NCBI GenBank assembly: GCA_025617745.1
Contig: CM046868.1
Location: forward strand, 16,496,615-16,560,614
Source: Heliocidaris erythrogramma
Lineage: Eukaryota > Echinodermata > Echinoidea > Camarodonta > Echinometridae
Direction: 5' to 3'
DNA: 64,000 nucleotides
This document shows positions 10,659 to 23,711 of this stretch, piece after piece. Each line of letters starts with the position of its first letter. Positions within the stretch are counted from its first letter, which is position 1. A program made the position numbers and the translations under genes. The notes below the pieces were generated by a model that worked only from the letters and a program-made list of their open reading frames with translations, was not told the DNA's origin and did no database searches.

Positions 10659-11785
10659 TCTGACGGAGGCATTTGCCCCGAGACAGAATATCCGCGATCA
10701 GATTGTCCTGACCGGGAAGGAGGCTACCGGAATAATGTTCATAGACCGGCACCACCTCCACAACTGGGCAGCTAAGGTGTTCAGAGAGGAAGACCGAGTG
10801 CCGCCTTGGCGATTGATGTAGGCAGCTACTGTGACATTGTCCGTAAGAACGGACGAGTACAGTGCGACCAACAAGACCGGACCTGAAATGATGAAGAGAC
10901 AGGCTGACCGCCATCATTTCCAAAACATTGATATGGGGCATAAAAGGAGAATCTTTGCCCGGTCTGAAAAATTTGAGGAAGTGCCTCTGAAAAGGCCTCA
11001 TCAACAGCCTGCAGTCTGGCAAGATGTCCACTAGACTGGCCAGATAGCCCAGGAATTGAAGCCGTTGTCTGGCTCTGACCCTGCGGGCCACTCGCAATGA
11101 CCGTGCGGTCATGGTGATAGTCGAATTCTGTCCCGACTGGGGCGGGCAAGCTGATTCGGGATATCTATCTCCGCACTTAAGTACACCGGGGTACGTGTGT
11201 GAGATAATTCCGATTTTTTCCCAGTTTATCAGAAAGCCCAAGTCTTGCGTTAGCCGCAGTAAAAGGCATAACTGGGACTCTGAGCCAACCGTCCAGATAG
11301 ACGAACAATCGGAGGCCGCGGTTCCGTAGAAACGCGGCTAGGGCCGACACTATTCGGGTAAAGATTCGAGGGGCCGGCCTCAGCCCGAAGGGCAGGGCAC
11401 AAAATCGGAATGTTTCGCCCTGGAACGCGAATCCCAGCAAATTTCTCGACAGAGTGAATGGGAATGTGAAAGTACGCGTCTTTGAGATCGAGGGAGATCG
11501 CAAGGTCGTCCTGCTTGATCAAGGGCACTGGAGGTATAAACCCGTTGATCCTTTTCATGTTTAGAATCATACGTAAACTTCCCGAGCGCTTGGGAATGAC
11601 AAAAATTGGGGAGAGACAGAGATGAGGATGATCTCTCACCCTTTCTATGGCGCCCTTTTTCAGCTCTATCAGATCTATGTAAAATAGCACAAAGGTGTCG
11701 CCGGAGATTGCCTCCCAAACTGGGAGGAATCTCTGGAGCCGCCTGGCTACACTGTCCACAAGCACTCGGGGTAAGGGGTCTCAAC
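10459..11785 (-). pseudogene. DIRS-2 reverse transcriptase / RNase H, frameshifted
   Basis: Frames at 11250-11785, 11177-11503 and 10459-11241 align in order to the intact DIRS-4 RT/RNase H. Visible pieces are DLKDAYFHIPIHS (palm motif A), LPFGLRPAPRIFT, the palm motif C region reading VYLDGWL where DIRS-4 has YLDDWL, and the RNase-H-like LPGQDNLIADILSRG. The second catalytic Asp of the YxDD box is replaced by Gly and there are at least two frame changes, so polymerase activity is lost. Confidence 0.85.
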
Positions 11786-11859
11786 CCGAGGGAGAGTCAC
11801 AGTCACTCGACGATTTAAGCGGTTAGCGCCTGTCGAGACCGACTTTAACTTCAGAAAGG

Positions 11860-13862
11860 GCCGAGCAGGCTGAGCGAGCAAGAATTGTCTGGCCATCTCC
11901 TTTGCCTGTTTGCGACCCTCTATCTCTTTGTGGAAGACCTCGTTAAACTGGCCCCCAAAAGAGGCTGGGATGAGAGGAAGGGATACCCCGCAAGAGAGGC
12001 GGGATGTCTTTCTCTAGCACCCCCAGTGTGGAGAGCGCCAACTTGTGGCGTCGATGAGTAATGTCAATCGCCGCTGATGAGAGCTGAGACCACTGAAGTC
12101 CAGCTAACAAAAGCAGGAGTTCATCCAACCAATTGGAGTCCTCCTCGGTCACATTCAAGTTCAACTGATCTGGCCCAAAGGCGTAACAGTGAATCCAAGT
12201 ACGCCGATAGTCTTAAGCCCGACCTGACTTTGGTTTCAAAGCTCACTAGGGGCTTCTCGGCGGTTCTATAGGACTGAGACTTGAAGTTGATATTCAGACC
12301 CATACCAATAATTTCCTGGGATAAACCCTTGGCAGAAAAGAAGCCCTGGGTATCCTCCGGATAGAAAGAGAAGGCACTACCATAGGGAGGTCGGGTAGCC
12401 CGACCCGCATCGGCGAGTGCCTCCCTATCCCCATACTACTGTTTGAAGTCCTTTGTAAGAGGAATGCCAGGCGATGGGCCATGCTGTCTGAATAACAGCG
12501 ATGGCTGATCACTGTCCGACTGGACTTGGGGAAAAAATTTCTGGCATATACTTCTCTAACAGGGCCTAATTGGCATCTGCCTCCATAGCCTGACAAGGCT
12601 GGGGGTCCCAGCCGGCCTGAGATTCTGAAACAGACGGGGTAGAAACCTGCGAGACAGAATCAAATATGCCCACGGACCAGTGACAGACTCCTCCCCCGGC
12701 GGGGCTCCAAGAGGAGGAGTAGGTCGAGATACCGCCTTCTGACAAAATTGTCCAAGGCTCTGATCATGAATATCGGAGACCGGGAGAACACCGGGGTCCG
12801 ACTCGGGAACATCCTCCATCACAGTGACAACTGACTGGGGAGAACCCATCTCAGTAGCCGGCAGCGTCGGGGGATTAGTATCCCAACCTTGCTGCTCAGC
12901 AAAGAGTCTCATTAATCTGAGCAACTCAGATTGAAAGTCGGGGGGGGGGGGGGAAGAGAGGGCTGAGCCTTCTTACCCGACTTGGGTTTATCCTTGGATT
13001 TACCCTTCTTGGCTTTAAGCTTCTTAGCGGGGGTGTGAGCCACCGTAATAGAAGGCCGTTTAGAAGCACGGGAAGTGTTTGGCTGCAGTATAGAAGCCTC
13101 ACTACCCAAATTGTCCGGGCCGGGCTCCCCAGTGGGAAGAAGTAATTCGGCCGCAAAACCAGGGACTGTGCTTCCCCGACCAGAGCCCTGATTCGCATTG
13201 ACTGCAGGGGGATGGACGGGCTGCTGCATTGCAGCACTGCTGGAAATAGCACCCGGAGCACTGATGTTGGTCAGTGGCTGGCGGGAACCAGCAGTCTTCC
13301 GCTGCGAGTGCCTGCTCGAGGAGGAGGTCTTCTTAGCGGGGTGTGGATTTGCGATAACGGCTGTAATTCCCCCAGACACACCAACAGTGGTCGGGGGTCG
13401 GCAAGACCCAGTAACATCATTAGCTGACCGCTTAGCGGTCTTAGCAGTTAATGCCCCCTCCAGGCTCCCGACGGTGAAAGGGGGGTCGAGAGGACCCGGT
13501 AATACTAGCTACCGCCCCCCCCCCCCCCCAACTGCAGACGCGGTGGTCATGAGTTGGAGGGAGCCAGAATTGCTAATGACGGGTGTTCGGTCCGAAACCT
13601 TATGAACACCTAACTTACCTATAAAGCCTGTCTTGCTCGACGCTCCCGGTACAAAAATAACAGAGCGAGCCGACAGACTGATGCCCTTACCTCCCCTGAC
13701 CATCGTGTTAGACTCGCTGGTAGGCGAGCGAAACACAGAGGTCTCCATCACACTCACTGGCCTGTCGCCCTTATAAGTGAGAGTAGTGGAAGGGAGGGAA
13801 GAAGAATTGGAAGAGTACAGAGGCAACCAAGACCTCAATTGCTCTTCCTTCGAAGAACTCAT
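11860..13862 (-). pseudogene. DIRS-2 gag-like gene, broken
   Basis: The start is the ATG at 13862-13860 (MSSSKEEQLRSWLPLYSSN). Later pieces include a Lys-rich patch (PAKKLKAKKGKSK, near 13000) and, at 11943-12164, LQWSQLSSAA and ALSTLGVL, which match LQWSQLSTAA and ALSALGV in DIRS-4 gag. Homopolymer runs of G (12943) and C (13510) coincide with frame breaks. Gag-like proteins of DIRS elements are thought to package the RNA; this is inferred from position. Confidence 0.75.
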
Positions 13863-14470
13863 TATCACCTGTAAGGAGATATAAAGGAGTCAAACAATAA
13901 ACAAGTGTAAAGAAAAGGGCGTAATAAGCGAGAGTGAAACGGAATGGAATTTTCCAAAGTAGTGTGTGGAAATTTCCATTCACGCACTACAAACAAAACA
14001 ACACTCTCATAAAGGTATATGCACACAACAGCCACACACACGAAACACCAACGAAACGTAACAGGGCTGAGCGCCCGGCAATACACCAAAGCGAATGCCA
14101 GGTGGGCTACTATACGAAAGAGGTGAAAAGTGAGGTATGAATTTAAGCTCAAAAATCACCAAAATAAATATGTGACAGACATAAACCGACCCTAAACAGA
14201 TATTAAAACAAGTCTAGGACGGAAATATTGGCAAAAGTCACCAGAAACGCACTAAAAGAGTAGCAAACTCTGAAAATAGTGACTTAGCTGCAACTCTTTA
14301 GGCTGCGAGAAGGAAAGAGGATGATTGTGTGCACGCGTCATACATACGTGCACAGAGGAAGGCGGGATCCTAGGGGGTATATGCACTGTCGTGACTTTAA
14401 TTACTCGAATGGCTTGCGTAGTCAGAAGACTAGCAAAATAGGTAGGTACATTGATTTATTGTAGTAAATT

Positions 14471-16460
14471 TACTGATTGAAGATTCCCATATCGTAATTC
14501 AAACTGGTGTTGAAGAGAGACATACCAAAGCTTTTTGTCTTGCACTCATCAGAGGATACCGCAAGAATGAACAGAAAGGCAAAATTGAACAATATACCAG
14601 AAACTAAAGGAACAAAGTGCTCAAAATATTAGACAGATTTTAATTGGCTGCCTCAACATAACGGGAAATTAGGCTTATTCAAACTTCAAACTGCTTCACC
14701 TTCTTTTCTCCTTGTCTGATTTATGTCACACTTTCACTAATCCATTTCAGTATTCATTCAGGCCAGTTTTCCATGAAGGCTTAATGCCGTTTAATACGTC
14801 TTAGCTATCTGCCTATCTATTCTTTGTGTTTGAGCAGTAATCACAGAACAACAGAAATTTAATCCTACTAAGATGCACTTGGCAATGTAACAATGAAGCT
14901 AAAACAGAAGCACATGTATCAACTGGCAAAATCATTTGGCAAACACTATTGCCCGTGATAATAGTCCCCACATTTTAATTGGCGTCAGCGGTGGGATAAT
15001 AACTCCCCTATTTCAACTCAGGGCAGTTCAGAGGTTTCTTCAGGTCTCAATCAATCAGCCTCTCCTCCTCCAATTGGCATCAATAATTATTTTTATTTTC
15101 CATTCCAACATAATTCAGAAAAATAAAAATGTATACTTATTAACAAATATGAATCAAACTTACAAATTTCCACAAAAACTTGCCAATTGGTACACAAAGA
15201 TAGTGATTATAAATTACACTATTTTTTAGTACCAATTGGCAAGATTTTGTTGAATATTGTAATTTAGAGATTTTACTGATTATTTACAATTGAATCATTC
15301 TTATTAATAAATGGCACAATGCATCGCATTAGAAAAAATTCTGTGATTTTTGCTCTTTCTGCTCATGTATAATGTGTAATTTGTAGCATTCTTGCTCAAA
15401 AGCTATTCCAATACATCTCTAAAAGGAGACACTGCGCTCGAGGTTAATTGGACTCATTCAGGATGAGAAACATAAAGGCATTGGCAGACACTGTCCCATA
15501 ATCATGAGATGAGAATGAAAGTTGGCAGATTTAGCAAACTTTTTCTGGTTCGACCATAATTAATGCAGTCCATACTCTCCGATTTATAAATATGGTTATA
15601 ACTGAAATATATTCAGCCATAGTTGAAAACCAGAAGCAGCTTCATTCTTTTTTTTAGTGATAGTAATAGTGGATTCTTTCACAGAGCAGTTATGTGCTCA
15701 TGTCTGTCAGACTTGACACTCCTGGCACTCCGCAATTATTACCCCAGCTTTACGCATGGCTGCTATAACAGTTCTCCTCATTTTTTAAAGCAATATCATG
15801 TACATCTGTAATAAACTCCCCCCGAAATTTTGTCACATTTCTCCCATTCTAAAAGCAAGATAATAACAATAACCATCTGAAAACTTGGTCTACAAGAAAT
15901 TACATGTACATGTTTAGTTTAGTTCTAGATATTCACTACTGAGTCAATCATAATAATACTGTAAGGCATCGAGGGGGGTACCGTACGTAAGTCAACAGGA
16001 TTCGTACGCTGTAAAAAGGGGAGTCTATGTCGAAGAAAGGCTTTTTTCCCGCTTCGCCCCGGAGGTCGTCTTCCGTTGCATCGTGTCCGGCTCTCTGCTT
16101 GGATGTGCGGAACGGTATTCGTTTGGCCTGTATTTGTCCTGTTTGCTTCAAAATCACGGTTTTTTACATGCCCAAACGCCATTGACCTGCGTGGTTTGAG
16201 ACGATTTGAACTATCACAGACGTCGTGCGAGTCGGTCAATGACGAACACGCGCGTAATTTGGAAAATGACTGCGAAACACGTCTTTCTTCTCTTTATTCT
16301 ATATTTTTTATCATTTTTCTCATTATCTGTTAATAATAAAGGGTAGTTTGGGTGCTTCTGACCGTTCTTAAATTCAGGGAAATGGTGATTTTGGTGGCGC
16401 AAAATTTGGTGGATACGGACGTTTATATATAATTACCAAATACACTCTTCATAACAGGTA
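14471..16460. other. Spacer between DIRS-2 and DIRS-3, copy B
   Basis: Same content as 814-2800: a TIR-like stretch at 14493-14562, the CAATTGG-rich segment and an unassigned GC-richer stretch at 15970-16260. No gene is supported. Confidence 0.5.
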
Positions 16461-16463
16461 ATT

Positions 16464-16530
16464 CTCGATAGCTCAAGCGGTAACGTCACTGCCTCACATA
16501 TGGAATGTCGCGAGTTCGAATCCAAGATAA
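16464..16530 (+). repeat. tRNA-derived SINE head or tRNA pseudogene, copy B
   Basis: Identical in its box-A and box-B motifs to 2806-2875; see there for why it is not called a functional tRNA. Confidence 0.6.
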
Positions 16531-17149
16531 ATATAATTTTTTTTTTCTTTTTCTTCTTGAGTTTGATTTTGTAGTAGTCATAGTCATTGTCATTGACTTA
16601 AGATCAAAAGAAGAATAAACAGAAATAGACGAATTTTCGCATCTCATGTGTGACAGGTGATTAAACATATTTTTTGTTTCTAAGTTTCTAAGTTCGTTTA
16701 TCCTTATAACTCCATACCATTTCTAAACTACAATGTACTGCCATCATTGATAAAATTAATTTTGATCATATAATAATAAAAAGAAACCTATTTCTTACTA
16801 TTCAAAACAAGAAAATTATAACTAATTTTGTTATTTACTAGATAAATCTAATTGTATCTACCTATTTGCTAGTTTCCCAAACTATGCCGTCAATCAAGAA
16901 AAACTAAGTCAGAAACGCGCATGCGCATGCCCCTGCCCGCGCGCGCGCTCTCCCCTCTCCCCGTCCACCTATATGATCGCGCAGCCGCCATGCTCTTCCT
17001 CTTCCGAGCAGTCAGATACAGAATCTAGGACATGTCAGACAAGGAGAGGGGCTGGAGGGAGGGACAAAGGTAGATACATAGATTTATCTAGTAAATAACA
17101 AAATTAGTTATAATTTTCTTGATTTACAGCAATAAATCAATGTATCTAC

Positions 17150-18424
17150 CTATTTGCTAGAATAGCACGGATAAAAACCCGGGTGGCATGTCCCAGGACG
17201 GGAAGAACGAACGCGGGGCAGGAGTGAAGACGAAGCAGCTCTCAACCCACAGGTAGCAAACCCAACCTCACCCGAAGGATCACCCTTAAAAAAGAAGGAT
17301 GTGAAGGAGGAAGGGGAACGCCAAAAGGCAGCCCGCAAGATATCTTCCAAAGGAATACCCTGAAAAAATGCCCAGGAAGTAGAAACACTCCTGGTATTGT
17401 GCGCTCTTGGAGGAATCTCAGACAGAAGAGCCTCCGAACCCGCAGCTTGGATAGCCTCGCCAATCCAACGGGAGAAAGTCTCCCGCAACGCTGGGGAATA
17501 AGGGTGACGGGAAAAGAGAAAGAGCTGATCATCATTACGAAAGACCTTAGTCCTATCCAAGTGCCACTTGAGAGCCCTAACAGGGCACCAAGATATACCC
17601 TCTTTGACAGAAGAGATTTCTGACAGAGGACTCAAGAACACTCCGATCGAGCCAGAAGAATCCGTCGGATTCTTGGCAATAACGAAGGTCGAGGGACAAG
17701 ACGTACACCCTGCCTTTCCATCTGATATGCCCAGGCGCCGTAGAGAGAGCCTGAATAGTGCTTCTCCTCTGCCCAGAAGCAATAGCGACAAGAAAGGCGG
17801 TCTTAATCGAGAGATGGTGTAACGACGCTTTGCACAACGGCTCAAAGGGCGGTTTGGTCAAAGCGTCCAAAACCAAAGGAAGGCTCCACGCAGGAGTCAA
17901 CTGGCGATTTGCTGGTCGTTCTAAGAAGAAGAACGACCTCAGCGAATAGGTCAAGAAGGGAGGGTTCGAAACTCCCGAACCAACAGAAATACCAAGGTGA
18001 ACAGCAGCAATAGCTGAACGGTATCCACAAATGGCAGAGAGAGATCTACCCTTATCGAAAAAGGGCGATCAAGAAATTCGTAATAGCACCGACCGAGGCA
18101 GAACGGGGAGAAAACTCCCGTCTCCCCACACCAAGCAAGGAAGGCTTCTAACCTCGAGTTGTAAACAGCTCGGGTAGATTCTCTTCTACTCTGGACTATG
18201 AACTGGGAGGCTCTCTCTGAGAGTCCTGCAGTCCTCGCATCCTCCCCGACAGATGCCAGGCGGACAAATGCAGAGCCGCTGGACGAAGGTGGAGGATCCC
18301 CGATAGGGGCTGAGCTATGAGGTCTGCTCTCCGGGAAGGGAGAGTGGCTGACCGTCCAGCAGAGACCGAAGAAAGAGGAAAACAAGGTCTCCTCGGCCTG
18401 CAAGGTGCTATGAGCAGAACCCAC
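17150..18424 (-). pseudogene. DIRS-3 tyrosine recombinase, decayed
   Basis: Frames 17150-17845, 17577-17954 and 17951-18424 cover the domain: LSERASQFIVQSRREST at the start, then SGQRRSTIQALS, WCPVRALKWHLDRTK and AHNTRSVSTSWAFFQGI. The catalytic H-x-x-R reads HNTR. The nucleophile region reads SFTSFFFKGDP against SFISCYLRDIP in DIRS-4, placing Phe where the Tyr should be. At least two frameshifts also break it. Confidence 0.8.
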
Positions 18425-18500
18425 GCCCGATCCTCCTGAATTTCCCCAGGACCTGAGGAATTAAGGAGACTGGCGGAAAGGCGTAACCCCGGATGTTCCC

Positions 18501-20049
18501 CTACTGAAGGGAGAACGCATCAAGGGCCCAAGCTTCCGGATCTCGCACTCGAGAGCAGTATCTCGGGAGGTGACCTAGAGGGACCCAGACTGAACTGAGG
18601 TAAACAAAGACCTCTTGATTCAGTGTCCACTCGGAGGGAAGGCACATGCCCCGGGACAGAAAATCTGCAATCAGATGTCCTGGCGGGGAGCATAAGAGGC
18701 GATCGGAATTACTCGGGGAGACCGACACCACCTCCAAAGTTTGGCGGTCAGATCGTTCAGAGTAGTGGAACGAGTCCCGCCTTGTCGGTTGATGTAGGCA
18801 GCAACAGAGGTGTTGTCCGTTAAAATCAGGACGGAGCGACCTACAATCATGCTCCCGAAAAGACGGAGAGACATGAAGACTGCCATCAACTCCAATACAT
18901 TGATGTGGGGCAAGGTGCACAGGTGTGACCAGTCCCCCGAGACCACCTGGTCCGAACAATGGCCGCCCCACCCCAGAAGTGAGGCATCCGTCGAGATGGT
19001 GACTGACGGAAGGGGCGTGTGAAGAGACTTGCCTTGAAGAAGGAACAACTCTTTCGGCCAGGGGATAAGCAGGCGTTTGATTTCCTCGGTGAGAGGAATC
19101 CACACCTTGAGAGAGTCTACACTGCGCTTGAAAAACTTCAGAGATGAAGTTGGAATGGCCTCATATGAAGCCGACATCCACAAGGCTCGATAAGTGGCCC
19201 AAGAATTGGAGCCATCTGCCTGCCCGAACTCGACGTAAGAGACGAAGAGATAGAGCTAGTAAGACAATCGCTTGAACCCTCTCCCGACTGGGGCGGGCAA
19301 CTTGGTTCACGATGTCTATTTCCTCACCCACAGGTAAATGGGCCTGCGGGTAGGAGTCAACTCCGACTTGTCCCAGTGGACTATGAACCCTACTCTCTGT
19401 GAGTACGGAGAAGTAGGTCCATGTGAGACTGAAGGACGGACACAGAGCTCACCACCAGGAGCCAGTCGTCCAGATAAGTGAAAAGTCTCAGACCGCGATC
19501 CTGAGGAAAGCGGCTAGGGCAGAGACTACTCGAGTAAAACTCGAGGTGCCGGTTCCAGGCCGAAAGGTAAGGCTTTGAACCGGAAAGTTTCGCCTTGAAA
19601 GGTGAAACCTAGTAGGTCCCTTGAAGAAGGGTGTATCGTAAGTGAAAAGTTTCAGACCGCGATCCTGAGGAAAGCGGCTAGGGCAGAGACTACTCAAGTA
19701 AAAACTCGAGGTGCCGGTTTCAGGTCGAATGGTAAGGCTCTGAACCGGAAAGTTTCGCCTTGAAAGGTGAATTCTAGCATGTATCGGTACATGAAAGTAG
19801 GCATCTTTCAAGTTCGCCGTAATGGCCATGTCTGACAGTGATAGCCGGAAGAATCGAGGCCAAGGTTTCCATGCGGAAACGCTCCCTTAAGGTATTCATG
19901 ACCTTCATATCCAGATCAATCTGAGTTTCCCCGAGCGTTTGGGAATTACAAGGATAGGAGACACAGATGGGGGTGTCTTGTACCCTTTCAATCGCGCCCT
20001 TTTCCAGCAGCTCTTGAATCTCTGTAGAGATGTGCTCTAGACAAGGCAT
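18501..20049 (-). pseudogene. DIRS-3 reverse transcriptase / RNase H, decayed
   Basis: RNase H is recognisable in 18671-19183 (TISTDASLLGWGGHC, INVLELMAV, LILTDNTSVAAYINRQGG). The start of RT is at 19774-20049 (ELLEKGAIERVQD, RMETLASILP). The palm region (19476-19780) is scrambled by an internal tandem duplication. The frame runs off into the inserted satellite element at about 20060; its N-terminal continuation is at 28300-28475. Confidence 0.8.
19476..19780. repeat. Tandem duplication (about 165 bp) inside DIRS-3 RT
   Basis: GTGAAAAGTCTCAGACCGCG at 19476 recurs at 19641 as GTGAAAAGTTTCAGACCGCG, followed by the same roughly 120 bases including AAGTTTCGCCTTGAAAGGTG. The repeat covers the palm domain around motif C, so it post-dates loss of function or caused it. 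Confidence 0.85.
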
Positions 20050-20059
20050 TTAAGCGATA

Positions 20060-20877
20060 ATGTGTCTCACCCACATGCGATAAGTAGAAATATCGTGATC
20101 TCTGTTGCCATGCAACAGGTCCCCCAAGTGCATAAATCTGCATAAGTTATGCTTGCATATATCTACATTAGTAATGTTTGGAAAGTGACGTTTACAAAGT
20201 TATGTCATAAGAGAGTCTTGCGGGTAAACTTTAACGTATGACCTCAAATGACCTTTGACCTTATCATGTGACCTCCAACTGCACCATAACATGCACGTCC
20301 CCTCAGTGCATCTACAACCCAAGTTTGGTTGAAAAGTGAGTGACGGTTGCAAAGTTATCTGTCATAAGAGAGTCTTGCAGGTAAACTTTAACGTATGACC
20401 TCAAATGACCTTTGACCCTATCATGTGACCTCCAACGGCACCATAACATGCAGGTCCCCTTAGTGCATCTACAACCCAAGTTTGGTTGAAAAGTGAGTGA
20501 CGGTTGCAAAGTTATCTGTCATAAGAGAGTCTTGCAGGTAAACTTTAACGTATGACCTCAAATGACCTTTGACCCTATCATGTGACCTCCAACGGCACCA
20601 TAACATGCAGGTCCCCTTAGTGCATCTACAACCCAAGTTTGGTTGAAAAGTGAGTGACGGTTGCAAAGTTATCTGTCATAAGAGAGTCTTGCAGGTAAAC
20701 TTTAACGTATGACCTCAAATGACCTTTGACCTTATCATGTGACCTCCAACGGCACCATAACATGCAGGTCCCCTTAGTGCATCTACAACCCAAGTTTGGT
20801 TGAAAAGTGAGTGACGGTTGCAAAGTTATCTGTCATAACGTTTGTGACGGACGAACGGACGAAATTTGGATACCTTA
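20060..20877. repeat. 157-bp tandem-repeat element ('pearl'/HINE-like), left part
   Basis: After a unique leader (about 20060-20200) comes an array of 157-bp units; equivalent points fall at 20312, 20469 and 20626. Each unit contains TGACCTTTGACC, CATAACATGCAGGTCCCC and AAGTTTGGTTGAAAAGTGAG. The array ends in a GACGGACGAACGGACG tail. Arrays of about 160-bp units with fixed non-repeated ends are the hallmark of pearl elements of bivalves, now grouped with non-autonomous Helitron-like elements. That family link is inference. Confidence 0.8.
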
Positions 20878-22931
20878 AGCCCGCCTCACACTGTGCGATT
20901 TCCTGCGATATCGCGTCGCATCGCAGGAGATTGCCGGAGATCGTGCAGTGTGAGCGGTCTTGCGACGCAACAGCAGGCGATTTTTCCAATATCGCAAGCA
21001 ATCGCCTCGCATCGCAGGGTTTTGAACATGTTCAAAAATTTTGTTGCGATGCGATGCGATGCGTTGCGATTTCCATCTAGTGGACAGAGGAACAACGGAG
21101 AAAGGGGAGGAGATTCTCCTTCAAATGATAGCTGGATAGGCCATCATTATTTAACATCAGCCTGCCGGCCTATCACAATCGCGTGACAAAAGACAGAATG
21201 AAGACGGAAACATGTTACGAGATTGGATGTAACCGCAAGTAATTTGATGAAATTGTGCACTATGCATTTTTTATCGCACAAATTTTTTGCATATGTAGTC
21301 CCGTACATAGGATTTGATTGGAGTGTGATTTCATCGTTTTGCGCAGTGCAGGAATGCGTCGAAGATCTGACTTGAGTATGGCTGTTACTTTGGATGGGAA
21401 TTTTACCCTGAAAATTTAACTTATCGTTTTGACGAACCTCATTTGGTCTGGGATTCTCATTGCCAAATCATACCAGAACTTGAAGTCTGATGCACACATT
21501 TGTACATTATAATTATCTAGGCCTAAGATCATGAAGATTAACTAATTTGTGGGATGCTTTGACTTACTTTGTAACTCTAATAATCTAATTCTAAAAAGGA
21601 ATCTAATTAACCTAGTATAATAGTAAAGTAAAACAAAGAAAGTTACTAGGCCCTAGATCTAAATTACTTAGAGATAAATAAATGTAAAAACCCCATGCAT
21701 ATATTACTGACCTCTAACTTTTTTAGGGACTACTATTTGAAGGTCCTTATTCCCCCAAAATTCGGAGTCCTTTCATCTCAATTCTAACCCACAAAGTACA
21801 CTCAACAGCGGCAGAAGCAGTGACAAGAGTAACCCTACACATCCCTGTCGCGCCGTCTGGTCGGGCTATGACAAGAGTTGTACTAGGCCTGCTAGTAGTC
21901 TAGGTCTAGTCTACGTTGTGGGCACAAGAAGAGGAACTATGTTTTTACATAAATAATATGTAAGTTGTTCATAGTTGACTCGTCTAAGTTAGAAGAGAGA
22001 GAGTTGCAGCTGGCAGCTGGCCGAAGAAGTACGGTATATATGTACGGTTATTAAAATTATTTGGCCCCCAGGGCGCTGGACCGACGCTTGCCTCGTTTCG
22101 GTACCTCAACTTCCCTGAGATATGGGCTCGGCAGCCATGGCATCAGTGCTTACATGCGCCATAAACAGCATACAAATTTTAGGTAGCTGCTTTTCTCGTT
22201 GGTATTTTTTTTTCAATATATAGATGTATTAGATCTATAATATTTTTCAAAATCCCCTCTCTTCTAGGATTCTTTGCCATGCTGGATAAATGGATTTTAT
22301 TTATATTAATTAATAGGCCGATATATTTTGCATCTCAGTTTTTGCACTCTACTATTATCCACAGCTCACCCAATACTAGCTGAGTTGAGATGACAGGCAA
22401 ATTTATTTCAGGTTTTTGCTCAAATTTATGATTAAGGATCAAAGAATTCTTCATTATTCAATTTGTAAGGCCTGAAAGTGAGGTTTTGGGTATCATTTAC
22501 CTTGTTCACATAACAATAAGTGTTTAAATTCTTTTATAGCTGCAATGTATTTTACTTCCCATTATTCAAACATAATCTCTTTTTCAGTTAACCCATTGCC
22601 TTCTGGAATCAGGTGGGTCCTGTATCAAGTTTTGAGCAAACTTTAGGGAATAAGAGAATTCAGCAGTCAACAGCTACATGTTAATACTTTGAAAGTTATT
22701 GTGAGATCTACTTTAGATGATCATGATTATGTTGTACTATTTGTTTCAGAATATTCATATTGATAAGTTAAGAATGTATTTTAAAATGTCATAAATCACA
22801 AGTAAGCTGGCTACTGATGTCAAGAATGTAAGAAAGTTTTTAACCTTGTTTCTAGCTTTTGTCCCCCTCCCCCTTATTTTTTTTGCATAGCTCATTTTCT
22901 AATTGAAACTTATTTTACTATCTTTTCATAG

Positions 22932-23068
22932 GATTTTTCAAGCTGTCTCTTGGAAGCTGTTCTGCAAGCAGTATACCATCTCACGAGAAACGCAGTGCTA
23001 TCAACCCTCGATCTTTCCCACAATGCACGCACTGTAATGTCAAAGAAATTGCCTTGGAAAAGTTACTG
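22932..23068 (+). pseudogene. Possible LRR exon inside the 7.4-kb element
   Basis: It is bounded by TTTTCATAG and GTAAGAATT. One frame reads an LRR-like segment containing LSTLDLSHN, but a second frame is also open throughout. Its end phase does not fit the next LRR exon at 23712. An exon may be missing or the segment decayed. Low confidence. Confidence 0.35.
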
Positions 23069-23711
23069 GTAAGAATTGTTTTTGAAAACAGACTTTTAAA
23101 GAAAATTATAACTTGTCATGCAGGTTCCTTTTTTTTAAAAACTTTTACCTTGTCTTGTTTCTTTTATTTTGATTGAATTTAGTTGTTCAAAATGATAGTC
23201 GTATAATTTGCAGAGAAATACATGAACACAACAGATATCAGAGGGACGACACCTTTCATTCAAATAAAATGCTTAATTTTGATTTAATCTGTCAAAACAT
23301 ATTTTTATAAATGAATAGATTTTCATTGATTTTAATTGCAATTGCACAAAATTATTTTGAATGTATTGCATTCAGGCTGAGCGAAGCAAAGAAATTCTGG
23401 ATCTTATCTCTTAATCAGTTTTTATTCTTTGTCAAACATCTATCCAGTAAAGTGTATTCAAGTACAGTATAATGCTGATAATTTGTTTGCTGTTTGATTT
23501 AAGCAGGGAAATGTAATTAACTTTTAGTTACATTTCCCTGATTTAAGCCAGTGAGAATGAGTTTGATTGTAGAGTAATCAAGGGTGTTACTAAACTGATG
23601 GATTTAGTTAATGTACCCTTTGTTTCTTTTTGTTATTAGCCCTTTATTACTTATCATTGTACCTCTCATGTTTTATTAATGAAGCTGTAAACATCAGATG
23701 AAATCTACCAG

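Larger units (their letters stand above)
9045..14470 (-). mobile_element. DIRS-2: DIRS retrotransposon (about 5.4 kb) with inverted left-end cassette
   Basis: From right to left it has an ITR (about 14310-14470), a gag region (13862 down to about 11860), RT/RNase H (11785 to 10459), YR (10658 to about 9384), an ICR-like zone and an outer arm. Poly-C runs at 12946 and 13512 and several frameshifts break the genes, so it is dead. The left outer arm (9045-9100) and ICR arm (9285-9340) are inverted copies, and the segment between them is flipped relative to DIRS-3, -4 and -5. Confidence 0.9.
13658..17338. repeat. Long duplication, copy B (partner 1-3683)
   Basis: Near-identical to copy A, but here it continues on both sides into complete DIRS-2 and DIRS-3 sequence, so this is the better-anchored copy. 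Confidence 0.93.
16808..20060 (-). mobile_element. DIRS-3, 3' part (ITR, ICR, YR, RNase H, RT)
   Basis: The left outer arm (16808-16880) and the ICR arm (17060-17145) are inverted copies around TTATTTACTAGATAAATCTA. The body between them keeps the standard orientation, with ACATGTCAGACAAGGAGAGG next to the ICR. YR, RNase H and RT follow. The reading direction stops near 20060 inside RT and resumes at 28290, so this element was split by later insertions. Confidence 0.85.

Noticed and set aside
20312-20823. Three 65-residue open frames with identical sequence
   Set aside because: They are one frame read in successive 157-bp satellite units, not genes.
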